From contig OX393571.1 of NCBI GenBank assembly GCA_947652115.1, positions 14,905,860-14,969,859 of the forward strand: a stretch of 64,000 nucleotides of DNA, written 5' to 3'. Numbering within the stretch: the first letter of the stretch is position 1; each line of letters begins with the position of its first letter. The stretch is from Blastomussa wellsi (lineage: Eukaryota; Cnidaria; Anthozoa; Scleractinia; Plerogyridae). Under the pieces are notes generated by a model. It had not been told where the DNA came from and did not search any database. It saw only the letters and a list, made by a program, of their open reading frames with translations. This document shows positions 31,262-40,400 of the stretch, piece after piece. The translations under genes and the position numbers were made by a program.

Positions 31262-31429
31262 TATTCAGACTGGCCAATGTTCCCAACGGGAGCTGATTAA
31301 GCGCTGGAATGTAACGGAAAGTATGTGACTCGCTCTGGTTAATATATTCAAGAGTATAAATATGCGTTGTTCCACCTCGTGTCCTCCTGTTTTCCCGTAA
31401 ACTCACGGCCGCCAGTTCGAAGCTTGTTC
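31262..31429 (+). repeat. split direct repeat A1 (left terminus)
   Basis: 168 bp, repeated at 34355-34522 (offset 3093). It starts TATTCAGACTGGCCAATG and contains a TATA box TATAAATA at 31355, so it probably supplies the element's promoter. Confidence 0.9.
31355..31362 (+). promoter_or_regulatory. TATA box in repeat A1
   Basis: TATAAATA about 210 bp upstream of the first Met of the gag-like frame. The same sequence recurs in A2 at 34448. Confidence 0.6.
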
Positions 31430-31565
31430 GTTTACTGTTCTCTCGTTTGTGGCTCAAGTTCCACGTCCGCCGGCCCCACCAGCTCCACCGGCTCCACTGG
31501 CTCCGGCTCCGGCACAACCTCAACGGCCACAACAACCAGCTCAGCAAGCGCAACCGCAGCAAGCT

Positions 31566-33395
31566 ATGAATTTAGAGGTAAATATCCCTTATTCATCTTG
31601 TTTATAGTCGCAGTTTGGTCTTGGGTCATGTTAGTTGCTTTACTATATTTCGGTTCACCGCTTCGCTATATCTGTATGCTTGTTTTGGTCACTGCTGAAC
31701 TCGGTGTTCGGCGAAGAATGTTTCTTTGGGCCTCTCGGGCCGGGCACGTTTACTGAATGTGTTTCAGGTGCCTTTTAGGTATGTTTGGCGTTTACTGGAC
31801 TTCGTGTTCAGGAAAATTTATTCTAGTTTGGGCCTCTCGGGCCGGGCACGTTTACTGAATGTGTTTCAGGTGCCATTTAGGTGTGTTTGGCGTTTACTGA
31901 ACTTCGTGTTCAGGGGAATTTATCTTAGTTTTGGGCCTCTCGGGCTGGGCACGTTTACTGAATGTGTTTCAGGTGCCATTTAGGTCTGTTTGGCGTTTGC
32001 TGAACTTTGCGTTCAGGGAAATTTATTCTAGTTTTAGGCCTCTCGGGCCGGGCACGTTTACTGAATGTCTTTCAGGTGCCATTTAGGTGTGTTTGGCCTT
32101 TACTGAACTTCGTGTTCAGGGAAATTAATTCTAGTGTGGGCCTCTCGGGCTGGGCACGTTTACTGAATGTGTTTCAGGTGCCATCTCGGTATGTTTGGCG
32201 TTTTACTGGACTTCGTGTTCAGGGAAATTTATTTGTTTTGGGCCTCTCGGGCTGGACATGCGTTAAGTGAAGTTATATTATGTCCCAGTTAGGTGGGGCT
32301 GGTGCCAACTGAGCTTCGTAGTCGGTAAATTGAAACGTATCATTAGGCCTCTCGGGCTGGGAATGCATTTTAATTTATCTCTGGTGCCGTCTAGGCAAGA
32401 TTATTTTACTGGTATCTGAACTCTGTACTCGATTGATTTTACTCTATGACTGGACACGCTCATTGTTGTTAATCAGTCTTGTTAAACTACTTGGAGCCTG
32501 TTTATTGAATCCACTTACTCCAGTCCTAAATACTGAATTTGTTTCTTCGTCAAATTTTTTGCAGATCCCGATAATTGAGATTCGGGTGCTTCGCCTATTG
32601 TTTATTTGGGCTTGTGATTACTCTGCCTTAGCATGAATGCTGCTCGCGGTCCTGTTCCTTATGTGCTTGAGGTTAACTCATCATTTTTGAGGGGTGGGTA
32701 AATTTATAGCCTCGCTCAGTTTCCGAGTTACCATATTTCCTCACTAGGGATTTTGATGTTGTGTTGTGTAATCCAATAGGGGTTGTTTATACTAAATATA
32801 AACCTTGCTGTCGGGATTGGCTGACTTGAGTGTTTGATATGAGTAATAGAGACGTGAATTCTGTTTATAACCGACTAAACGCCAATCTTTGTATTTTGCT
32901 TAGGATCAAGTTAGACAGCTCCGCGATCAAGTAGTGCAGGCAGCTCAGACATCAATGGTCGATCAGGCCCTGCTGATGGTCCGTCAGCTAGCATCCCGTC
33001 CACCCAAAGCTTTTGACCCCTACGCGTTAATTGGGGCCTTGGAGCATCTGGAGGATGTTAGTCGCCGTTCAGCACACCCTGATCTCAGAACGTATACTGC
33101 GGTTCTTACTAATTGCAAGAAGCTGCCTCCCGGCCCTAGACTGGGTGATCTCGTGACACACATCTTGGGAAGCGACATCGAGAAGGAAGTCGCCAAGACT
33201 GTCGCCAAAATGTACAAGCCCGTGGTATCCCATCAGCAATCCGGAAATGGTGCTCCAACATACCCCAGGCCCCCTCAGGAATGGCCATACCCCGGGGCTG
33301 GGGGTACCCAGAGGTCAACGGCAAGAAATGTCAGGTGTTACAAGTGTCACCGTTTTGGGCACATGGCCCGAAACTGCCGTCAGACCTCTAATTGA
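31566..33395 (+). CDS. gag-like zinc-knuckle protein of the split-repeat element (2 exons)
   Basis: Exon 1 ends at 31577 (GAG/GTAAAT) and exon 2 is 32904-33395 (TTGCTTAG/GAT). They join in phase to give 167 aa from the ATG at 31566. Upstream of that ATG the same frame is open without a Met back to a TAA at about 31398 and encodes a Pro/Gln-rich stretch ('PRPPAPPAPPAPLAPAPAQP'), so the true start may be non-canonical or lie in another exon. The middle has helices ('DQVRQLRDQVVQAAQTSMVD', 'PYALIGALEHLEDV'). The C-terminus has one CCHC knuckle, CYKCHRFGHMARNC, typical of retroelement gag nucleocapsids that bind RNA. AATAAA follows at 33461. No closer family is recognised. Confidence 0.65.
31728..32440 (+). 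repeat. seven tandem 102-103-bp units in the gag intron
   Basis: Units start at about 31728, 31830, 31933, 32036, 32138, 32240 and 32345, each opening GGGCCTCTCGGGC(C/T)GGGCACG and containing 'GTTTACTGAATGTGTTTCAG'. The array lies wholly within the intron between gag exons 1 and 2. The last unit is the most diverged. Confidence 0.92.
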
Positions 33396-33460
33396 CTTTG
33401 ACTTAATTTGAAGTATTTTTTTCGTGTACACCTTTTCTCCTCGTATGCTATTTGAGCTGA

Positions 33461-33466
33461 AATAAA
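33461..33466 (+). terminator. polyA signal after gag-like ORF
   Basis: AATAAA 66 bases downstream of the gag stop codon. If used, it would end a gag-only mRNA well before the right-end repeats. Confidence 0.45.
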
Positions 33467-33479
33467 ATGTGTCCAAATT

Positions 33480-34104
33480 AATTATCTGTTGTACCCCTTT
33501 TTCTGTGCATTTTTACGCTTAGATGCCTCTCGTCCCTTAAGTCCAGTGGGGTCAATTGTCCCAGGGCTCTCTAAAGCCCTTTGTGCCCGACTCTTGCAGT
33601 TGCGCCGGGACTGTTGCCCTTCGCTGGTCCCTGGGGGACTCTGGTTCTCACCCGTTTTTCTTCGTTTCTTCTTTTTTTTTTGTTTTCTATGTTTTCCCTT
33701 TAGCCGCCATCCAAAAGACAATGTATTCAGCAATTCCAGGTACCTGATTGGGAGATTTCGCCCGATTTTGACCCAATGGCGGCAGCTGCATCATTTCGGG
33801 AACGGGTAGTTCGCTGGACAACTCTCCCAGGGACCGTTGCTAGGGCATCAGTCCCAGGCCATGAATGCATGCTTACCCAGAAACCGCCTACAGCACACAT
33901 ACAGCTAGTTACTACATTCAACTTGAGAAGGTGCTTCGCCATGACAGCCCAAGTGCCCTGTTGACAGAGGCTGTGGATGAGCACAATCCTACTTCTGATC
34001 TAACTCGATTATATCAGGACATGAACTCCGTGAAGAACTTTGTACAGGCATTCCCTAAAGATGACACTTTGACGCGCAAATCCCCCTCTGAGAATGCACC
34101 TTAG
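33480..34104 (+). pseudogene. possible second ORF remnant of the retroelement
   Basis: After an acceptor-like TTCCCTTTAG (about 33694-33703) the frame reads 'CIQQFQVPDWEISPDFDPMA' and 'FRERVVRWTTLPGTV'. It continues in a neighbouring frame as 'ASYYIQLEKVLRHDSPSALL', ending at TAG 34102-34104. The text is protein-like but broken by a frame change near 33880, so it is either a decayed ORF or has an unseen splice. No domain recognised. Confidence 0.35.
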
Positions 34105-34257
34105 GGCGGCTGGGAAGGTTACTGATCAAACTCTTTAGGCGATATTAGGTTTGGGATTAAGTTTTGGGATAGGTTTGTGAGGTATGGGAATATGGGATGT
34201 TTGTGTGGGAGGGGGCTCTTTTCGCTATGGGACGACTGTTCCACTGCCTCGCGGAGT

Positions 34258-34358
34258 GATCCACCTCGTTGTTCATACATAGAACAATGGGTCCTATTAT
34301 TTCCCAATTCTTAATCAGCGATCCGTGAAACAATGGCCAGTTTGGATATACTACTATT
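34258..34358 (+). repeat. split direct repeat B1
   Basis: 101 bp, repeated at 34648-34748 (offset 390). Its last four bases (TATT) are the first four of A2. It contains the inverted pair TTGTTC..GAACAA. Confidence 0.9.
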
Positions 34359-34522
34359 CAGACTGGCCAATGTTCCCAACGGGAGCTGATTAAGCGCTGG
34401 AATGTAACGGAAAGTATGTGACTCGCTCTGGTTAATATATTCAAGAGTATAAATATGCGTTGTTCCACCTCGTGTCCTCCTGTTTTCCCGTAAACTCACG
34501 GCCGCCAGTTCGAAGCTTGTTC
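34355..34522 (+). repeat. split direct repeat A2
   Basis: 168 bp copy of A1, directly abutting B1. Beyond 34522 the sequence differs from that following A1. Confidence 0.9.
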
Positions 34523-34647
34523 TTGTGAGAAAAAGTGATAGGGTGTTTGGGTTGGGTGGGGTGTTAGAAGGACTGGTTGATATTTCTGTTCATGTGCCCA
34601 CCCACCCACCCATCTTTTTCCTTATATCCATCCTGGCCTGCGCTCCG

Positions 34648-34748
34648 GATCCACCTCGTTGTTCATACATAGAACAATGGGTCCTATTATTTCCCAATTC
34701 TTAATCAGCGATCCGTGAAACAATGGCCAGTTTGGATATACTACTATT
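34648..34748 (+). repeat. split direct repeat B2 (right terminus)
   Basis: 101 bp copy of B1 ending CTACTATT, followed by host sequence TAGAGC. Confidence 0.9.
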
Positions 34749-36486
34749 TAGAGCAAATCGCGGCCAAATTATTTATGTTCAGCTATATTTTGTAACCGCC
34801 ATTGATCGGTGTCACGCAACAAACTCAACATCGGGTGGTCTGCCTGTGGTGTATTCGACCTTGTTTCCATGATCCCAGGCCCAAGAGCAAGAAACGAGGT
34901 TGACACGCGAGTCACGTGATTTAGAGGACGGTAGGCGGATGGGGACGGGAACCGAGAAAAGAAAGACAGCGGGATTCCAACGGTGGTGGAAACCGGGAAA
35001 ATTGATTTGCTAAATATTTAATTTAGCTATAGAAGAGGAGTGAGAACTGCGACAAAAAGGGAGGAGCGGGAAGTAAACGGTAGCGAGTTGGAGTGATAAA
35101 AGAGACCATCCAATAAAGTCAACATATTTTATTAATCGATACCGCCGTTTCATCTTTGCGAGTCATTCAAACGAACTTTACCCGGCAGTTTTATACACAA
35201 CACTTTCTAAAAGCCTTGCAAAAAATATTAAGCATATCGGACTTTCAGTCATCATATAATTATCAATTACATAATCTCAACTAACAATTTCATTTTCCTA
35301 TCTTATAATTCCTAGTTAACTAGAAAAACTTTCTTATTGTTTTCTACAATATAAAACATATATTTCATGTTTTTTGATGTTTTTTTAAAACTCGACTATA
35401 CATTATTTACTCGAAACTACTGACGAAGACGTCCATTGTATTTTGTATTGTATTTTTATGACTCTTTTATCTGCCAAGTGTCCCATGGACGATAAATCTA
35501 AAGAGACTTAAAACACAACTATGCTCAATACTATTAAAAAATAATTTTGCTTAAATATTATAAACGGTTAAAAATTAATGGTGATAGCACCTACAAGATT
35601 ATAAACAAAAACAAATCGTTACGATTTTACTCATTTTACTTGACGGTGTGGACCAAACGAACCGTTGAGAAAACATTGCCAAGATCACGGAAATGACACT
35701 AAAAAACAGGATCGCCTTGCTGGACGAGATAATTAAACGTTGCTGTCACCAATTTTAGCATGATTTTGGAAATCTCAAAAACAAACATCGATGTTTGGAA
35801 GGTGAACAATAATGGTTTCGTTTTGTAGAGCAGTGCTCGCCAAATGATTAGAATCCATTAGGAAGTGAGGATGGCTAACGATGGCCAGGATGGAAACGGA
35901 TTGTGATATGGACTTTTGAAAAAGCGTCAGGATGTCAGTTTTTCAAAGGTTCAAATTTGGCTCGAAAATCGCTGAAATTTTGCAAAAATGCTGCTGCAGT
36001 GTGGACTTTCATCAAGAAATTGCTTTTAATCATTTAGTTAGAGCTAATTAAGTTCTTATTACATAAATTTAGGGACCATTTCGTGACTTTATAACAGTTT
36101 TAAGTAAATATATCGTGACAGTGTCCCTAAAGGCGAAAAAGAATGAAAAAGAGGCCAACAAGTCGGTAACTAAAGATTTCAACTAAATACGCGCTAACCT
36201 TGTTCCCAGGGTCTCTCATGTTCCCGCTGGAAACGAGGTTGCTTACGCGAAGTAACAACTTATCAAATTACAACATCAACAAGGAATTTTGCAAGTCGAA
36301 AATTAAGCGCGGAACCACTCTTTTCCTTGGACTACACATTACAGTATACGGGTTCACATACGAATTGATTGAGGATTCACGGCAAACACAGGCATGGTAG
36401 ATGATCGTTCAGCAAGTGATTATTCAGTGACGTTCCGACGCGATCATGCATTCGTTCATCGCAACAGGTCGTTTGAAAGGGCATGT
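34749..36486. other. intergenic, decayed repeats, no exon found
   Basis: AT-rich. A short GTTCCCAGGGTCTCTC-type fold-back lies at 36197-36243 and a GGGACACTGTCACG-type end at 36113-36130. The last coding exon of OvoA might be expected here on the minus strand; I could not identify one. Confidence 0.4.
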
Positions 36487-36660
36487 ACTAAAACCAGAAA
36501 CACCGGATTACGGAACACGGAACACCGGAAAACCCCGGAACACCAGAATTTTATTTTTTATATTATTTTTTTAGAAATTTATTGGCATTTGTATTTCTGG
36601 TGTTCCGGGGTGCTCCGGTGTTCCGTGTTCCGGTATTACTGGTTTTAGTACATGCTGTTT
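36487..36660. mobile_element. fold-back element built on CGGAACACCGG
   Basis: Arms of about 70 bp: 'GCATGTACTAAAACCAG' leading into repeats of GGAACACCGG, mirrored by 'GGTGTTCCGGGGTGCTCCGG' and 'CTGGTTTTAGTACATGC'. The AT-rich loop contains AATAAA on the minus strand. Confidence 0.8.
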
Positions 36661-36879
36661 GAAAGCCAACTTAGTGCTTTGAACGCCAAATGGTGACGCT
36701 CGAGTGACACATGTCAGACTTGCGCAGACCCTCGCGTTTGCTGGAAACAATGCGCTGTTCTAAGAGAGTAAACCTGAAAATGTAAAAGGAATATGCAAGT
36801 AAGTGCAATTTTTGTTAAAGGTTAAGCTTCTTGCCAAGTTCCCCATACTGCCCGAGTTTATCCTGGTTTCTATAGCATT

Positions 36880-37112
36880 AAGCGGTGGGAATATTTCTAG
36901 ACCTCCCTGGATGGGATGCTGGTCCATCGCAGGGTTACCCCCCCCCCCCAAGAATTATTTCGCCACTACCCATTTATACACCTGGGTGGAGAGAGGCACT
37001 GTGAGAGTAAAGTGTCTTGCCCAAGAACACAACGCAGTGCCCCGGCCGAGGCTCGAACCAGGACCGCTCGATCCGGAGTCCAGCGCGCTAACTATGAGGC
37101 CACCACCGGCAG
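36880..37112 (-). mobile_element. tRNA-type SINE, copy 3
   Basis: Minus strand: 'GGTGGCCTCATAGTTAGCGC', B-box GGTTCGAGCCT, 'TTGGGCAAGACACTTTACTC', 'CCAGGTGTATAAATGGGTAG' and 'CAGCATCCCATCCAGGGAGG'. Best-preserved copy of the four in this window, with an internal C run. Confidence 0.85.
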
Positions 37113-37449
37113 CAACATGCGAGAACATTCCGTCGCCACGAAGCTCTTCGGAACGTCTCAAAGGATTGGCTGGGAAAATTATATACAAACAATAGTAACA
37201 ATGGACCTAGCCCTAAAACAATAGAGCTTCGTGGCATCAAGACCCATTGCAATTGGAGGTTCCGAAGAGCTTCATGACAACTAAGAACATTCACTGAAAC
37301 GAATCAACTGGTCGAAAGCTTTAAAGGCTGACAGGCCCATCTTATAACTTGGTCTAGCCAGTCAAAACACTTCAGTTGTTGGACCTTCTTAGAGAACCAA
37401 CTGCACGATGTCAAAACAAAGTTTCTCCATTACGACTATGCCACTATGC

Positions 37450-40400
37450 TTACTTGTTTCCAAGTACAGCTCTCAACGATTGTAGGTCCCACTTTGCGTT
37501 CGTTTTGATGATCACCAGGCCCCTTGGGTTGATAATCTCCCACAGGCGTATCAGCCAAGCTATACAGAGACAAGAAATGACAACAGACAGCACTCCATAT
37601 AAGAGGCAATAGAAATCCTCCACTTGTCAGCGTTCATTGATCCGACTTATTAAGCAAACTTGGCTTCTTTGATTTGTGCGTTATTTGATGGTCGTCCAAT
37701 AATACAAGACAAAGTTACAAGTGTCGATTCTGGCAAATCTTCGTTGAAACATTTGAAGAGATTCCGACTTATTTCATCCAATCAAAAACCAGCGTGAGCG
37801 CTTGCGAGTACTCTGAAAGTAAACGCGCGAGCAAACACGTCACGTTGCTTAGCAACTTCAGGGACGGACACCGCGGGCTCAGTCCCAACTTGCGATCAAC
37901 TGCCTGCGTGGCAGGCGTAAAAAGGGGAGGGGAGGGGGAAATACACGAAAGGGAAAAGGGAAGGAACGCATGACATCTAGCCTGCGTGCAGCCGTCTCCT
38001 ATTTCACTTTTCCACTTTAGGAAATAGGAGACGGCTGCACGCAGGCTACATGACATCCCAATCGCCCAATGAGCACATTTTTCATGACGTGTCAGCGCCT
38101 TGATGTAACGGACAGTACTCATCACGCAGCGAAGAATAAAATTGCTTGGCTTGTTATGCCGGATCTCTTGATCAAGGAATGCTCGTACTAGACGTCACTT
38201 TAAGTACTTATTACGTTTGCCGTTTTAACAAATCGGAATTTGCGGCCACCAGCGACCGAAAAAATGAACAAAACTCCCGGTTTAGCAAGCGTCGTTTTCC
38301 CTTGCCCGTCCCGTTTTGACGCTTGCTAGGCAGGCTAGAGATTAACCTGCGATCATGCCCTCCCTACTTATCATAAAAAAGACGCCTGATCACAGGTTAG
38401 CTAGAGATCAACTGCCAACTACCATGCTGTTTAGCAACACACAATAAAGGGGGATTACCTTTTGGATTGGACAGGCGGTGAAGGTTCGACATAACAATCA
38501 TGTCATAAATGCCGATCTCATTTGGCAACCAGGTTAACTGCAAACAAGATTCAAAAGGTAGTGTTAATAAATTATGCTGTACAATGTGGTTAATTAATTT
38601 TCTAAGTTGGTGCCATGGATGAAATAGCCTCCTACGCAGGCGTTAAATCCCCTAATAACGCCTGCGTTGGAGGCTATGGATGAAACGATGGAAATGAAAG
38701 CTATTGAGCAGTACTTTCATGTGCTACTGTTTATTATGCTGCATAACGTGGTTTTAACTTTTAAGTCTGTAGATAAAACCCTAGTGTGTAACCATGCAAA
38801 TGAAAGCTATTGAGCAATTCGTTTATAGGGTGTTGTTGATCAAGTTTTACAGTCAAGACGACAAAGGTTTTATAATCCAGTGTTGATCACAGCCCTGAAC
38901 GCTTGGAAGCAACACTTACCTGCTGGAAAAGTACTTGATCAATGTTGGCTTCAATCCTGCTCAGTGGAATATTGATCAAAGGTAAGTCTTTGGCACACTT
39001 TATCTCCAGTGACTTCCCTTGTTGCAGCTTGAGAGCTGCATCAAGCAATCGGCCGCTATGATCGATAGCTATCACCTGACAAATGTACATGATTGTATTA
39101 GCAGTGTACTGTAGATACACAGCTTCATTGTAAGTAAGTGTCCTGTCTATCAATTTCTCTAACTCACTCTCAAACAAGTGGCTTGAAGTGAAGGTTTTTT
39201 CTAGCATCAAATTATTACATCAAAAAGAAAGATTCCAGTTACGGAATAATGTAGTTTAAAAAGTTCGTGTAAATAGCGATCAAAATATGTACATAGCATC
39301 CATTCCCAGAAATAAGTGCCACAACCAAACTGCTATAAGAATGATAGAGTTTTTTATAATCTGTTGTGAGCGTCCCACCACACCCCTCACCCTTGACCCC
39401 CCCCCCCCCCCCACACCCTTGTGTGACAGTGGAACTGTTTGCATGTCTACACTACCTTATCTTAGACTTGCCTACAAGTCGAACCGGAAATGAGAAGCGA
39501 ACGACTTTGAGAAAGTCTATACCTTATCTATGAACTTGCTGAGTTCATATGAGAACCGACCCACAGAACACATAATGTCTAGGGCTTTCTTCATTGGGCA
39601 ATCATACTGTTGAGCGGCTTTATTGCACATCTGTGCAAGCTGTCTACAGTCACCAACATCGCTTTCAACTCCCTGAAACAAACAGTCACAAAAATGTCAT
39701 GGGACCGCTTGCAATCAAATGAAATGGAAGGTGATGATTATCAGTCTTACGCAAGGTGCCAACACCAAAGCTAGACATTTTGGGCTTAAAAAGCTCTAGG
39801 TAGTTTTGGTTACACTATCTGGTCACCATTTCCAGATGCCTGTTGATTATTTTGCTAATGCTGTTCTATTTACTCTATTCTGTCAGGTTTATTATGTTCA
39901 TTTTTCTTTCCTCTGTCACAGAGAAACATGGCTCAAATTTCCCATCACAATCGCACGCTTAAACCTCATTCCCAGGGTAAGGATCTCTCTTCTTCTCTGG
40001 GAATGATGTTGCTTCCACTTATCCCATGATAGATGCTTCAGTTAACACTCACCAAAACATCCCCATAATGAGACAAAACCTCGCTGTACAGAAACTCCTC
40101 CGAATCATCATGGTAATGCAAGTTTGCAGTGCTGACATAGTCATTGCTGTCAATAATCATGGGCAGGGTAGAAGGGTTCTCTGCAGTAAAACATAAAAAC
40201 AATGAAACAGTAAAACATAAAAACATCAAATCTCTCCCTGAAGCCCTACGCTAAACATTTGGTTAACACTACACTCAGAAAATGAACATTTCTTTTTGTG
40301 GGCTCAATTTTGGTAGTAGATCAGGACATTATGGGGGTCTTACACAAAGTACTAGTTAACCCTCAATTTTTCTACGCTCAAGAGAACATACCTTCTACTC

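Larger units (their letters stand above)
31262..34748 (+). mobile_element. non-autonomous PAT/Ngaro-like retroelement bounded by split direct repeats
   Basis: Four terminal blocks are arranged A1 ... B1-A2-B2: A1 31262-31429 equals A2 34355-34522 (168 bp, essentially identical) and B1 34258-34358 equals B2 34648-34748 (101 bp). B1 and A2 overlap by the four bases TATT. The B1-A2 junction is exactly what joining the element's right end (..CTACTATT) to its left end (TATTCAG..) through TATT would give. No target-site duplication flanks it. This is the split-direct-repeat layout of PAT/Ngaro elements of the DIRS order. About 3.5 kb. Inside are a TATA promoter in A1, a spliced gag-like ORF and a tandem array. 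No reverse transcriptase, RNase H or tyrosine recombinase is present, so it must move in trans if at all. Confidence 0.82.

Noticed and set aside
31726..32270. Repetitive plus-strand ORFs with 'GLSGRARLLNVFQVPFR' units
   Set aside because: The 102-bp unit is divisible by three, so the frame stays open by periodicity. The segment is intronic to the gag-like gene.
31262..34522. Ordinary LTR retrotransposon with 168-bp LTRs
   Set aside because: A1/A2 alone would look like LTRs, but there are no TG..CA ends, no TSD, no primer-binding site, and the B1/B2 pair overlapping A2 fits split direct repeats much better.
34749..37449. Last OvoA exon
   Set aside because: I read the minus strand for the expected C-terminal block and found no convincing acceptor plus matching frame, so none is annotated.
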